Under the pieces are notes generated by a model. The model searched no databases, had not been told where the DNA came from, and saw nothing but the letters and a program-made list of their open reading frames with translations. The translations under genes and the position numbers were made by a program. DNA of 64,000 nucleotides from Chryseobacterium sp. W4I1 (GTDB lineage Bacteria; Bacteroidota; Bacteroidia; Flavobacteriales; Weeksellaceae): positions 3,162,001 to 3,226,000 of the forward strand of contig NZ_JAUSXQ010000001.1 in the NCBI RefSeq assembly GCF_030816115.1, read 5' to 3'. Each line of letters begins with the position of its first letter. Positions within the stretch are counted from its first letter, which is position 1. Positions 35,852 through 45,885 of the stretch are shown here, in pieces.

Positions 35852-35905
35852 TTAAAATTTGTTCGAAATTAATCATTATTTTCGTACGCATTATATTTTT
35901 ACGTT

Positions 35906-36487
35906 ATGATGCAGGATTTTCTATTCTATTTAAACCTTGGCTGGGAACATATTATTTCTCTGGATGCATTAGATCATCAGCTGTTCGTTCTGGCTCTGAT
36001 CGCAGTATATTCTTATAGCGACTGGAAAAAGATCCTGATCCTTGTGACTGCTTTCACCATCGGGCATTCCATTACTTTGGCGCTGAGCATCCTTGATGTT
36101 TTCAGGGTTCCTTCCGCATGGGTAGAATTTTTAATCCCAATAACGATTGTTCTGACCTCGCTGGATAATATTTTAATGAAAAATAAAAAACAGACCCTGA
36201 TGCGGGCTAATTATTATCTTGCTCTGATCTTTGGACTTATTCACGGGATGGGCTTTGCTAATACAGCAAGGGTTATGATTGCCAAAAGCCAGAGCATTGC
36301 CATTCCCTTGATTGGATTTAATATAGGACTGGAATTAGGACAGATCGTCATTGTTCTGGCTATTCTTATGCTCTTGTTTGTTCTGCTCAAGGTCTTTAAA
36401 GTGAATAAAAAAGACTGGGTCCTGTTTGTTTCTTCCGGAGTATTTGCTTTATCCTTAAAAATGGCTTTGGAAAGAATTCCGTTTTAA
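35906..36487 (+). CDS. HupE/UreJ-family membrane protein
   Basis: 193 residues with six or so membrane spans. The family start WEHIISLDALDHQLFVLALI, the AFTIGHSITLALS segment and LIHGMGFANTA are seen; histidines in these segments suggest metal handling. HupE/UreJ proteins are usually nickel or other metal permeases of uncertain mechanism. No hydrogenase or urease is nearby. Its neighbours are DUF6702 and an M1 peptidase. Confidence 0.82.
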   Translation: MMQDFLFYLNLGWEHIISLDALDHQLFVLALIAVYSYSDWKKILILVTAFTIGHSITLALSILDVFRVPSAWVEFLIPITIVLTSLDNILMKNKKQTLMRANYYLALIFGLIHGMGFANTARVMIAKSQSIAIPLIGFNIGLELGQIVIVLAILMLLFVLLKVFKVNKKDWVLFVSSGVFALSLKMALERIPF

Positions 36488-36523
36488 CGTTGAAACATTT
36501 TTAATTTTTCAGCTACTTATTAT

Positions 36524-36531
36524 TATCTTTG
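36524..36531 (+). promoter_or_regulatory. -7 promoter box of the M1 peptidase gene
   Basis: TATCTTTG, a full match to TAnnTTTG, 24 bases before the start codon. The upstream TTG is not at the standard distance. Confidence 0.45.
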
Positions 36532-36554
36532 ATAACTATTAAATCAATTCGGTA

Positions 36555-38945
36555 ATGAAATTAAAAGCAGTCCTATTTTCATTTTCTGTATTTGCCTATA
36601 CAGGCTTTACTGCACAGAATATCCAGAATAATCCGGGAAGCAACCACGGTAACAGATTCGAGCAGCTGGGAACTATTCTCCCGACTCCCAATATTTACAG
36701 AACGGCTTCCGGAGCTCCGGGCCAGGGATATTGGCAAAACAGGGCTGATTATGATATTACAGCATATCTGGACGAAGATAAAAGAAATCTGAAAGGTTCT
36801 GAAACCATTACCTATTATAATAATTCTCCAGATGATCTGGATTATATCTGGCTTCAATTGGATGAAAATGAACAGTCTTCTGTAAAAAACGCAGGGTTTG
36901 ATTTCTCCTCTACCCTTCCGGCTTCTATTAATGATCAACAGCTGAAAGTGACTGTTCTTCCTGAAAAAGATAACGGCTATGGCGTTAATCTTGAAAAAGT
37001 AACCGATGCTTCCGGAAACCCTCTGAAATATACGGTGAACAAGACCATGATGCGTATTGATCTGCCGAAGGTTTTAAAGAAAGGTGAAAAGCTGGTCTTC
37101 AAAGTAGACTGGAATTATAATATACCAAACAGAATAAAAATGGGTGGCCGTGGCGGTTATGAAAATTTCGCTGAAGATGGCAATGACCTTTATACCATGA
37201 CCCAATGGTATCCTAGAATGTGTGTTTACAGTGATTTCCACGGATGGCAGAACCACCAGTTCACAGGACGTGGCGAGTTTGCACTGGTATTCGGTAATTT
37301 TAAAGTTTCCATGAATGTACCGGCGGATCATATTATTGGCGGAACGGGTGAATGTAAAAATTATGAACAGGTTTTAACGTCTGATCAATTAGCCAGATAC
37401 AGAAAGGCCGAAAGTGCTGCTGAACCTATTGAGATCGTAACATTGGACGAGGCGAAAAAAGCGGAGAAAAATCATTCAAAACAGAGAAAAACATGGAATT
37501 TTGAAGCAAATGATGTAAGAGATTTCGCATGGACCTCATCCAGAAAATTTGTCTGGGATGGTATGCATGTCACCATTCCTGAAAACAATAATAAAGTAAT
37601 GGCCATGAGCTTCTATCCAAAAGAAGCTTACGCTCTATATAGAAAATTCTCTACAAAAGCAGTTGCCCATACCATCAAAACCTATTCTGAATTTACAATT
37701 CCCTATCCGTATCCTGTAGCACAATCTGTAGAAGCTGCCAATGGAATGGAATATCCAATGATCTGTTTCAATTACGGAAGAACAGAAAAGGACGGAACCT
37801 ATTCTGAAGGAACAAAGAACGGAATGATCGGCGTTGTGATTCACGAGGTTGGACATAATTTTTTCCCAATGATCATCAATTCTGACGAAAGACAATGGAG
37901 CTGGATGGACGAAGGATTAAATACGTTCACTGAATATCTTACAGAAGAAAAATGGGATAATAAATTCCCTTCAAAAAGAGGTCCGGCATGGACGATTACT
38001 GATTATATGAAGCTGCCAAAAGACCAGCTGGAACCTATCATGAGTAATTCTGAAAATATTATCCAGTTTGGCCCGAATGCTTACTCAAAACCAGCTACAG
38101 GATTGAATATTCTTCGCGAAACGATTATGGGAAGAGAGTTGTTTGACAAAGCTTATAAAACCTATGCGAAAAGATGGGCATTCAAACATCCTGAACCTGC
38201 AGATTTCTTCCGTACCATGGAAGATGCCAGTGGCGAAGATCTTGACTGGTTCTGGAGAGGATGGTTCTACGGAACAGATCCTGTGGATATTGCAATAGAC
38301 AAAGTAACTGTTGCGACTCCAGACCTTAATACAGTTCCGAAGGAGGCAACTGAAACTAAATATAAAGTAGAAAAAGCGCTTCAGAATTCATTTGAAGATA
38401 TTTCTAAGATCAGAAATAAAGAGGACAAGAATATCACGTTCTATGTAGATAAGGATAAAGAACTTCAGGATTTCTATTACCGGTATGACAGAGGTCAGGA
38501 GAAAGTGGATGCTGACAAAGAATATACTTCAAAATCAGAGGCTGGCCTCCCGCTTGATGCCAAGGATAAAGAAAAATTCAAAAATCTTACAGGCTACCAG
38601 ATCGATTTTGTAAACAAGGGCGGATTGGTGATGCCGATCATTCTTGAATTCACATTTGAAGACGGATCCAAACTGTATGACAAATCATCTGCCCAGATCT
38701 GGAGACAGAATGAGCAGAAGGTTTCAAAGACTTATTATTTTGACAAAAAAATTAAATCTATTCAGCTTGATCCAATGAGAGAAACGGCTGACATTGATAC
38801 TTCCAATAATTTATGGAACAGTAACGGTACAGATTCTCAGGTTTCAAAGTTCCAGTTGTTTAAGCAGAAGCAGGGAGCCGGTCCGGTAAGAGGAGGAGCC
38901 AACGGAAAGGTAAATCCAATGCAGGCCGCCGGAAAGAAAAGTTAA
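36555..38945 (+). CDS. M1-family zinc metallopeptidase (secreted)
   Basis: 796 residues with a signal peptide (MKLKAVLFSFSVFAYTGFTA). The N-terminal beta domain is followed by the gluzincin catalytic site VIHEVGHNFFPM, with the third zinc ligand in WSWMDEGLNTFTEY 18 residues later. The family GxMEN motif is replaced by ANGMEYP. The C-terminal region after about 590 is not catalytic and ends KVNPMQAAGKKS. It would remove N-terminal residues from peptides outside the inner membrane. A gene for an unknown secreted protein follows 20 bases later and is probably in the same transcript. Confidence 0.93.
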   Translation: MKLKAVLFSFSVFAYTGFTAQNIQNNPGSNHGNRFEQLGTILPTPNIYRTASGAPGQGYWQNRADYDITAYLDEDKRNLKGSETITYYNNSPDDLDYIWLQLDENEQSSVKNAGFDFSSTLPASINDQQLKVTVLPEKDNGYGVNLEKVTDASGNPLKYTVNKTMMRIDLPKVLKKGEKLVFKVDWNYNIPNRIKMGGRGGYENFAEDGNDLYTMTQWYPRMCVYSDFHGWQNHQFTGRGEFALVFGNFKVSMNVPADHIIGGTGECKNYEQVLTSDQLARYRKAESAAEPIEIVTLDEAKKAEKNHSKQRKTWNFEANDVRDFAWTSSRKFVWDGMHVTIPENNNKVMAMSFYPKEAYALYRKFSTKAVAHTIKTYSEFTIPYPYPVAQSVEAANGMEYPMICFNYGRTEKDGTYSEGTKNGMIGVVIHEVGHNFFPMIINSDERQWSWMDEGLNTFTEYLTEEKWDNKFPSKRGPAWTITDYMKLPKDQLEPIMSNSENIIQFGPNAYSKPATGLNILRETIMGRELFDKAYKTYAKRWAFKHPEPADFFRTMEDASGEDLDWFWRGWFYGTDPVDIAIDKVTVATPDLNTVPKEATETKYKVEKALQNSFEDISKIRNKEDKNITFYVDKDKELQDFYYRYDRGQEKVDADKEYTSKSEAGLPLDAKDKEKFKNLTGYQIDFVNKGGLVMPIILEFTFEDGSKLYDKSSAQIWRQNEQKVSKTYYFDKKIKSIQLDPMRETADIDTSNNLWNSNGTDSQVSKFQLFKQKQGAGPVRGGANGKVNPMQAAGKKS

Positions 38946-38965
38946 AATATCCCTATAAACTAACC

Positions 38966-39856
38966 ATGAAAAAACTAATCATTTTAATGCTGTTTGTAAT
39001 AACAGCCCCTCATTTCTTTGCCCAGTCTTTACAATTTTATACAGGAAAAAGAGATTTTATACCCATTGAGATCCTGATGGAAGATGGCAGTACAAAAAAA
39101 GGATTTGCCCAGGATTTTATGCTTCCGGATGTGGCCACTTTCCAGGTCTTTGGTAAAAGCTCGGAAAAGAATGCCAATTTAGACAGAAAGGAAGTGAAAT
39201 TTAAATCGTCAAAAAGCGATACCGAAGTACAGTTAATTCACGTTTCAGATGTTAAAAGCCTTATTTATATCAACGAAGATACTCAGGAAACCTTTCAGAT
39301 GGATAAGCGTATGGTAAAGGAAATAAATAATGACATGGAAATGGAATCAGAGGGAAAAGTGCTGATGCTTCCCTTGATGGAGAAAGGACCAATTAATCTT
39401 TACGGCTACAGAAGTATGATGTGTAAAGCGAATTTTGGAAATAATTTTTCTTCAGGATTTAATGGAAATGAAGACAACTGCCAGCTTACATATGTGATGA
39501 TCTATTTGAGTAAACCCAACGAAACCTTTGCTGTTGCTCCGGTAGATTACAGCTCACTGAGTCCTTTGGCATTATTCAATATGAAAGCATTGTATAAAAA
39601 GTTCTACAAAGCTTACGAAATTGTAGGAGCCAACTGTCCTGAGTTTCTAAAAAAAGTAGATGAGGCCAGGCAAAATGATTATTTTTCCAACAAAACTTTT
39701 AAAGAAAACAAGAAGGAATCAGATGCAGAAAGAAAAGCTTTAATAAAAGGAAAAAAAGGAGCCGAGGCAGCAAGAATCAATATGAAATTCAAGACAGAAT
39801 TATACACCAAAATGTATAAAAAACTGTTGGATGATTATGAGCAATCATGTCAATAA
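38966..39856 (+). CDS. Secreted protein of unknown function
   Basis: 296 residues. Signal peptide MKKLIILMLFVITAPHFFAQ; the mature part starts SLQFYTGKRDFIPIEILMED. A basic C-terminal region (KESDAERKALIKGKKGAEAA) looks helical. No family recognised; a similar 'DUF-like' envelope protein is the fair description. Position after the M1 peptidase suggests a shared mRNA. Confidence 0.75.
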   Translation: MKKLIILMLFVITAPHFFAQSLQFYTGKRDFIPIEILMEDGSTKKGFAQDFMLPDVATFQVFGKSSEKNANLDRKEVKFKSSKSDTEVQLIHVSDVKSLIYINEDTQETFQMDKRMVKEINNDMEMESEGKVLMLPLMEKGPINLYGYRSMMCKANFGNNFSSGFNGNEDNCQLTYVMIYLSKPNETFAVAPVDYSSLSPLALFNMKALYKKFYKAYEIVGANCPEFLKKVDEARQNDYFSNKTFKENKKESDAERKALIKGKKGAEAARINMKFKTELYTKMYKKLLDDYEQSCQ

Positions 39857-39881
39857 GTTTGAATTGAAATTTTAAATATAG

Positions 39882-39910
39882 AAAACTGCTTACCGGCAGT
39901 TTTTTTTTAT
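39882..39910. terminator. Bidirectional terminator
   Basis: AAAACTGC ttaccg GCAGTTTT with a run of nine T; serves the unknown secreted protein gene on the plus strand and, from the other side, the response regulator gene. Confidence 0.75.
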
Positions 39911-40608
39911 GGGTTCATATATGCTTTTACGAAAGTTTTATAGGTTCTTCCAAGTGGAAGTTTATCACCATTTTTAAGATATACATAAGCAGTATCATAT
40001 GAACTGATGTGTGAAGACAGAACGATATATGATTTATGAATTCTGATAAACCCAAGATTTTGAAATTTCTCTTCAAAGTTGGACATCCGCTCCAGGATCA
40101 TGTATTTTTTCAAAGGAGTGACCAAAATAATATATTCCCCAAAACCCTGAACCCACTGTACATCATCAAGAAGAACCTTGTGCATTACATAATTGGATTT
40201 AAACATGATAAAGTCTTCCTTCTTCTGAAGTTCTGTGGAATTTTTAAACTGTAAAAAATCCTTTGCTTTATGGATTGCTTTTTTAAAAGTCTCATAATCT
40301 ACAGGCTTTACAAGGTAATGAACAACATCCAGTTCAAAAGCTTTGACAGCATATTGGGTTTCCAGCGTAAGAAAGATGCACAACGGTTTGTAAGGAAGCT
40401 GATGCAAAAGCTCAATTCCGTTGATGTAAGGCATATTGATATCCAGAATTACCAGATCTACCCTATTCTCTTTAAGATATTCCAATGCCTCCTCCGGATT
40501 CTGAAAAACCTTCAACAGATCCACACCTTCCATTTGCCCGCAATATTTTTGGATAAGCTGGAGCGCCGGATATTCATCATCTACACTTACGATTGTCAGG
40601 TTAGCCAT
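39907..40608 (-). CDS. LytTR-family response regulator
   Basis: 233 residues. Receiver domain: acidic pair in VSVDDEYPALQL, phosphoacceptor Asp in VDLVILDINMPYINGIELL, the Lys in HYLVKPVDYETF. The C-terminal LytTR DNA-binding domain runs from about residue 135 (IMFKSNYVMHKVLLDDVQWV; RIHKSYIVLSSHISSYDTAY; LPLGRTYKTFVKA). Its start overlaps the stop of the histidine kinase gene by one base, so they are a cognate pair. Confidence 0.93.
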   Translation of the reverse strand: MANLTIVSVDDEYPALQLIQKYCGQMEGVDLLKVFQNPEEALEYLKENRVDLVILDINMPYINGIELLHQLPYKPLCIFLTLETQYAVKAFELDVVHYLVKPVDYETFKKAIHKAKDFLQFKNSTELQKKEDFIMFKSNYVMHKVLLDDVQWVQGFGEYIILVTPLKKYMILERMSNFEEKFQNLGFIRIHKSYIVLSSHISSYDTAYVYLKNGDKLPLGRTYKTFVKAYMNP

Positions 40609-41711
40609 TACAATTTAATTTTTAAAATAGTCAGATATTTGTTGTCTGCAGGTTCAGATATAAAAGTATATTTTCCCGTATAGTTTTTCTCTAGAATATT
40701 AATCACTGCTTCATTTCCAAGACCGCTGTCATTCCTGTTTCCTAGAAGATTTTTCTTCTTCGAGACAGAATTTAGGATCTCAAACAAAACTTCCTGGTTC
40801 TCTATTCTGTAGTTCATATGAATATAACTTTCCGCCTCTATTCCTACTGCAGAATGTTTTAATGCGTTTTCAAATAATGTAAGAAGCACAGAAGGCGGAA
40901 TATCTATTAACTCCAGAGTTTCTTCATCCTGAATGTCGAAAGTGATATTCAGTACATTATTATATTTCAACTGGTATAGTCCTGCCAGAGATCTAATTGA
41001 TGAAAATTCCTGGGCCATGCTGATCTTCTCCTTACCGGTATCATAGATCACGTACTGAAGCAGTTTGCTAAGCTGTAATATGGATTCTGAAGTATTTTCT
41101 GATGGCTGGAAGCTTTTGGAGTAAATATTATTAAGGGTATTCAGCAAAAAATGAGGATTCATTTTAGATTTCAAAAGATCCAGATACAGCTGGTCCTTTT
41201 CTTCCCCCAGATCTTTAAAATCCTGCTCGATCAGAAATTTATCCTTTGTAATTCCGAGAAATGAAGCCACGAGAATCACGATTCCCTGCGCTGTATAAAC
41301 ATTGTACAGAAATTTGGTATTGGAAAGATCCTCATTAAAATTCATACTGAAAACTGCAGGTTCCAATAGTATTCTGAAAAGACTGGAGACCAGAAAAGTG
41401 ATCAGTGCAAAGAGAATGAACTCCGGGTATTTATTGGAAAGATAAAATTCGGGAACAAGATAAAAATAGACCAAACTATAAATTCCGACATTAAAAATAA
41501 TGACAGATAAAACACTCCAGATGAGCTCCGGAACATCCAAAAAGTAGTTTTCAGTAAAAAAAGTAATCAGAATAAAGACCAAAAGGAAAAAAATATGCTG
41601 AAACCTCAACAAAAATCCCCAATGATATTCCATTAGCTTTTTCAAAACTTTCGCATTAAACAAAACCCTGAAAACCAATAATATAAATACAATATTTACA
41701 ATTAAAAACAT
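40608..41711 (-). CDS. LytS-type (His_kinase superfamily) sensor histidine kinase
   Basis: 367 residues. About five or six membrane spans (residues 1-160) without a large periplasmic domain, then the His_kinase motif KMNPHFLLNTLNNIYSKS with the phospho-accepting His, and the ATP-binding N box LFENALKHS and G-box DSGLGNEAVINIL. It would phosphorylate the LytTR regulator encoded next to it. It is divergent from the DUF2490/transporter cluster by 151 bases, suggesting control of carboxylate uptake. Confidence 0.92.
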   Translation of the reverse strand: MFLIVNIVFILLVFRVLFNAKVLKKLMEYHWGFLLRFQHIFFLLVFILITFFTENYFLDVPELIWSVLSVIIFNVGIYSLVYFYLVPEFYLSNKYPEFILFALITFLVSSLFRILLEPAVFSMNFNEDLSNTKFLYNVYTAQGIVILVASFLGITKDKFLIEQDFKDLGEEKDQLYLDLLKSKMNPHFLLNTLNNIYSKSFQPSENTSESILQLSKLLQYVIYDTGKEKISMAQEFSSIRSLAGLYQLKYNNVLNITFDIQDEETLELIDIPPSVLLTLFENALKHSAVGIEAESYIHMNYRIENQEVLFEILNSVSKKKNLLGNRNDSGLGNEAVINILEKNYTGKYTFISEPADNKYLTILKIKL

Positions 41712-41826
41712 CTAAAAAGTCCAATTTTCAATCTTCCAAATATACCATCTTTTTCAGCCCATCCTGCAGTTCACTGATAAAAACTGCCATTGATTGAAAA
41801 ATAAATCTGCGGCTGGTTCTTATAAA

Positions 41827-41834
41827 TATATTTG
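41827..41834 (+). promoter_or_regulatory. -7 promoter box of the DUF2490-transporter cluster
   Basis: TATATTTG, full match to TAnnTTTG, 28 bases before the start codon. In the 151-base divergent interval with the histidine kinase gene; probable binding region of the LytTR regulator. Confidence 0.45.
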
Positions 41835-41862
41835 AGACATCAGGATATTAACTCAATATTAC

Positions 41863-42558
41863 ATGAAAATTAAATTCAAATTAATCAGTATTTTACTGCT
41901 GGTAATCATCGGTCAGGCAAAAGCACAAAGCCGTGACAGTTACAATATGTGGTTTCAGTATCTGATGTCTGCAAAACTGACAGACAAAAGTACCCTTACC
42001 GCCCTTTCACAGTATCGTTCTTTCGATCTGGCTTATGATACGAGACTTTTTCTGGTTTCCGCCTATGTAGATTATGAAGTAGTCAATGAAGTAAAGCCTG
42101 CAGCCGGATTCATGTTTCTGATTCTGGATTCTTATAAATCTGACAACTCAAAAAAAGAACGCTATGAAAAAAGACCTTTCCAGCAGGTAACTCTGGGAGG
42201 TAATATTGGTAGGACGTCAGTTTCGCATCGGTTCCGGGTAGAAGAACGGTTCATCAGTAATCCAAACGACTTTATCGTCAGGCTCCGTTATCTTATCTCT
42301 TTAAGAATTCCTTTTAACAGAGCAGGAGAAAAAGAAAAATTATACGGCATTCTGAAGAATGAATTAAGGATGAATGTGGTGAAGGAAGATCCTTTTGACA
42401 GCAACCGTTTAACGGCAGGCCTGGGGATTAAAGTTGGGAAAAACGCTGCGATCGAAGTAGCATTTATCAACCAGCTGGAAACCGGATCTACAAGCAATTA
42501 TGGCTACATCGGCTACAGAAACAGCTTCGACTGGAGAAAGAAAAACAAAAATAAATAA
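41863..42558 (+). CDS. DUF2490-family outer membrane protein
   Basis: 231 residues. Signal peptide MKIKFKLISILLLVIIGQAK followed by alternating-hydrophobicity beta strands (YNMWFQYLMSAKLTDKSTLT; LISLRIPFNRAGEKEKLYG; FGYIGYRNSFDWRKKNKNK). DUF2490 proteins are predicted small outer membrane barrels. Placed 18 bases before a CitMHS transporter gene, it may be the outer membrane pore for the same carboxylate. Confidence 0.82.
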   Translation: MKIKFKLISILLLVIIGQAKAQSRDSYNMWFQYLMSAKLTDKSTLTALSQYRSFDLAYDTRLFLVSAYVDYEVVNEVKPAAGFMFLILDSYKSDNSKKERYEKRPFQQVTLGGNIGRTSVSHRFRVEERFISNPNDFIVRLRYLISLRIPFNRAGEKEKLYGILKNELRMNVVKEDPFDSNRLTAGLGIKVGKNAAIEVAFINQLETGSTSNYGYIGYRNSFDWRKKNKNK

Positions 42559-42576
42559 CTATAAAATAAATCATCT

Positions 42577-43863
42577 ATGCTTACATTCCTTGGATTCGTC
42601 ATGATCCTGATTTTCATGGTACTGATCATGAATAAAAAAATGACTCCGCTTACTGCTTTGGTCGTTGTTCCTGTAACCGTAGCCCTTTTTGCAGGCTTTG
42701 GTCCTGAACTGGGAGACATGATGAAAAATGGAGTCAAAGAAATAGCACTGACCGGTGTTATGCTGATCTTTGCCATCCTTTATTTCAGTTTAATGATCGA
42801 TACGGGGCTTTTTGAGCCTTTAGTGAATATAATTTTAAAAGCTGTTGGGGACAACCCGATCAAAACAACGATAGGGACAGCTATTCTTACTACTTTGGTT
42901 TCACTGGATGGCGACGGGTCGTCTACCTATTTAATCGTAGTGGCTGCCATGCTACCTCTCTACAAAAAACAGGGTATAAATCCTTTAATCCTTACCTGTA
43001 TCATCATGCTGGCGGGGCAGATCATGAATATTCTTCCCTGGGGAGGGCCAACGGCAAGGGTAATGAGTTCTCTGAAATTAGGGCATACAGAAATTTTTGT
43101 CCCTATGATCCCGATTATGGCTATTGGAATTGTATGGGTGATATTCGTTGCCTACATTTTAGGAAGAAGAGAAAAAATAAGAATTGCCAAGCATGGAAAA
43201 TTTACCAATTATAACAGCAATGATATTATAGGTGAGGTAGACATTACACTCAGACGTCCCAAACTTATATGGGTTAATCTTGCCCTTACCATTGCACTTT
43301 TGGTTGTAATGATCCTGGATATTGTTCCTTTAGGAATTGCCTTTATGATCGCTTTCTGCATCGCATCCATTATTAATTATCCCAAATTAAAAGACCAGCA
43401 GAAAATTATTTCCAAACACGCAGGAAATGCTTTATCTGTTGCAGGGATGATCTTCGGGGCAGGAATTTTTACAGGAATTCTGAATGGCTCAGGTATTATG
43501 CAGGCAATGGGAAACAGCATGATCGACATTGTTCCAAAAAGCTGGGGTGGCTATCTGAATATTGTAACTGCAGCATTCAGTATTCCACTTACGTTTTTCC
43601 TTTCCAATGATGCGTATTATTTTGGAATATTGCCCATTATTGTAGCCACCGGGCATCAGCTTGGAATTTCACCGGAAATATTGGGCAGGGCAAGCCTTAT
43701 CGGACAGGGATCACATCTTCTGAGTCCGCTGGTTCCATCTACTTATTTATTGGTATCACTGGCCGGTGTAGAATTTTCTGATCACCTGAAATATACTTTA
43801 AAGTGGGCATTGGGATCTTCTATTGTCATGCTTATCGCAGCTTTGATCCTTGGAGTCATATAA
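42577..43863 (+). CDS. CitMHS-family citrate transporter
   Basis: 428 residues, about 12 spans. The N-terminus MLTFLGFVMILIFMVLIMNK and segments LTTLVSLDGDGSSTYLIVVA, MLAGQIMNILPWGGPTARVM and FFLSNDAYYFGILPIIVATG match the CitM/CitH family, which carries citrate in complex with Mg2+ or Ca2+ in symport with protons. It is the middle gene of a three-gene cluster behind a two-component system. Confidence 0.9.
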   Translation: MLTFLGFVMILIFMVLIMNKKMTPLTALVVVPVTVALFAGFGPELGDMMKNGVKEIALTGVMLIFAILYFSLMIDTGLFEPLVNIILKAVGDNPIKTTIGTAILTTLVSLDGDGSSTYLIVVAAMLPLYKKQGINPLILTCIIMLAGQIMNILPWGGPTARVMSSLKLGHTEIFVPMIPIMAIGIVWVIFVAYILGRREKIRIAKHGKFTNYNSNDIIGEVDITLRRPKLIWVNLALTIALLVVMILDIVPLGIAFMIAFCIASIINYPKLKDQQKIISKHAGNALSVAGMIFGAGIFTGILNGSGIMQAMGNSMIDIVPKSWGGYLNIVTAAFSIPLTFFLSNDAYYFGILPIIVATGHQLGISPEILGRASLIGQGSHLLSPLVPSTYLLVSLAGVEFSDHLKYTLKWALGSSIVMLIAALILGVI

Positions 43864-43953
43864 TCCGTATTCGATAATTATTGTTATATTTCCGGTGTAT
43901 AAATACATATTCGTATTCTGTTATGATTTGTACGGACAGCATATATTTTTCAG

Positions 43954-45171
43954 ATGAACCTTTTTGAAACAAAGAAAACATTCACAGGCAGGTATTTAAA
44001 AAACCTCACCTTATATGTATTTGCTGCCATTCTCGGTGGAGTACTTACGGGGCATTATGCACCTGAAGCAAGTATTCAGCTGGGAATGGTAAGCCGGTAT
44101 TTTTTTATGGTTCTGGAAATGATCATCTTACCCATTATCTTTATGGCGATCATGTATGGGATCTGTCAGCTGTCCGGAATCAGGAATGCAAGCAGCATTG
44201 TTTGGAAAACCATTCTGTATTTTCTGATCATCAGTTCTATGGCTATTATTCTGGGATTTATTTTCGGTTTTGCCGTAAAACCTGGAGCTGATACGGGAAT
44301 TGACGCGTCCAGAATCAGCAGATCCCTGCCCAAAACATTTGAGATCAATGAAGAAAGCCTTTCCGGTTCCCTTTATCTGAACAGACACGGGATCTTTCTT
44401 ATTGTTTCCATGGTAGCCGGAATTTTTATGAATCTTTCAGGAGCAAGAGAAAAATTCCTGAACATCTTAAACCGGGGACTGAAGATCTTTTATACCGTGA
44501 TCAAATATCTATACCTTATCCTTCCCATTATTATTTTCTGTAATATCGCTTATGGAATTTCTGTTTATGGCATCAATACCCTTCTGCCGCTCAGTAAAGT
44601 GGTAGCAACGGTTTACCTGGCAGACATTGTTTTTATCTTCGGGGTATTGGGAATTGTTGCTTATATATTCAAAATCCGTTTATGGAAATTTTTACTTGAT
44701 CTAAAGGAAGAAATTATTCTGGTTATTACCACCTCATCTTCCAAAACAGCCTTTCCGCTGATCTTTGAAAAGATGGAATCTGAGGGCTACAGCAGGAAAA
44801 TTTCAGGATTTGTCATTCCTCTGGGCTATAATTTTAATCTTTCCGGAGCCTGTATTTATATTTCCGTTACTTGCTGTTTTCTCATTCAGTTTTACAATAT
44901 TTCATTATCTGTCAGTGATTATCTGTGGCTTTTTCTTATCATTTCCGTAACTTCAAAAACGGCATCCGGAGTTCCCGGGTCAGGATTTCTTGCCCTTATT
45001 TTTACATTGAACAGGTTTGGCAAAATTCCTTTGACGGATATTGCCCTGCTTTACAGTGTAGACCGTTTTATGAACGAGGCGAGATCTGTCACCAATTTTA
45101 TCAGCATCGCCATTTCCGGAGCGGTGATCTCAAAAATCAATCAATCTTCAAAAAATCACGAACTTCATTAA
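43954..45171 (+). CDS. Dicarboxylate/amino acid:cation symporter (DAACS family)
   Basis: 405 residues, about eight membrane spans plus two hairpins. The family hallmark hairpin is visible (VITTSSSKTAFPLIFEKME) and the substrate-site segment GYNFNLSGACIYI; ASGVPGSGFLALIF is HP2-like. Related to DctA and GltP, which import C4-dicarboxylates or glutamate. It lies 90 bases after the citrate transporter gene and probably shares its regulation. Confidence 0.9.
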   Translation: MNLFETKKTFTGRYLKNLTLYVFAAILGGVLTGHYAPEASIQLGMVSRYFFMVLEMIILPIIFMAIMYGICQLSGIRNASSIVWKTILYFLIISSMAIILGFIFGFAVKPGADTGIDASRISRSLPKTFEINEESLSGSLYLNRHGIFLIVSMVAGIFMNLSGAREKFLNILNRGLKIFYTVIKYLYLILPIIIFCNIAYGISVYGINTLLPLSKVVATVYLADIVFIFGVLGIVAYIFKIRLWKFLLDLKEEIILVITTSSSKTAFPLIFEKMESEGYSRKISGFVIPLGYNFNLSGACIYISVTCCFLIQFYNISLSVSDYLWLFLIISVTSKTASGVPGSGFLALIFTLNRFGKIPLTDIALLYSVDRFMNEARSVTNFISIAISGAVISKINQSSKNHELH

Positions 45172-45354
45172 TTATTTTTGCAATATTCTTTGACAACTGT
45201 GATTTTCGCACCTATTGTATTGTAATATTTTGACTTACAGTAATTTGATTAAATTTCAAATTATATTAGCATACGAACCTTTATCATTACAACTTAATAC
45301 GTAAATTGGTATTCCGTAATGATCCAATAAAAAAGCAGTAAAATACCAAAAAAC

Positions 45355-45825
45355 ATGTACATAATACCTGATACAGAGGATAAAATTAAAGCTTTATACC
45401 AATATATCGAAGACAATGTATCGGATACTGAGAGCGATTCCTGGTATCACGGACATGATCCCATCATCATTTCTCACCTTGATCATTTCTCTGCAACAGA
45501 CTGTAAAAAACTGGTTTCCGAAATAAGAAACTGGAAAGAAAATATTCTGATCCACATGGCTGATCCGTTTCTTGCTGTATCAAATCCTGATTTAGACGGA
45601 AACTTTTTGTATTGTCAGATTTTTCTGGAAACTACCGACTTCACAAATCAAGAATATCTACTGGGAAATATACACCTGGTCAACGCCATTCCAAAGGGAA
45701 GCCAGCCTCTTGGTTTTTATCTTGAACTTGAAGAAAAAATGACAGGCATCAACAAAAAACTAAATGGGAACTATGATTTTTCTGTGGAACAGATTAAACT
45801 TAAAATCAATACTGAAAGAACTTAG
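45355..45825 (+). CDS. Hypothetical protein
   Basis: 156 residues, no signal peptide, acidic; begins MYIIPDTEDKIKALYQYIED. No recognisable domain. Text such as LVSEIRNWKENILIHMADPF and GFYLELEEKMTGINKKLNGN suggests an alpha/beta cytosolic protein. Similar small acidic ORFs are often immunity or polymorphic-toxin partners, but nothing here proves that. Confidence 0.6.
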   Translation: MYIIPDTEDKIKALYQYIEDNVSDTESDSWYHGHDPIIISHLDHFSATDCKKLVSEIRNWKENILIHMADPFLAVSNPDLDGNFLYCQIFLETTDFTNQEYLLGNIHLVNAIPKGSQPLGFYLELEEKMTGINKKLNGNYDFSVEQIKLKINTERT

Positions 45826-45885
45826 TTTAACATTATTAAACAGCCTTCCAAACTATCTATTAGTAAAATAAAACTTTAAAGAAAA

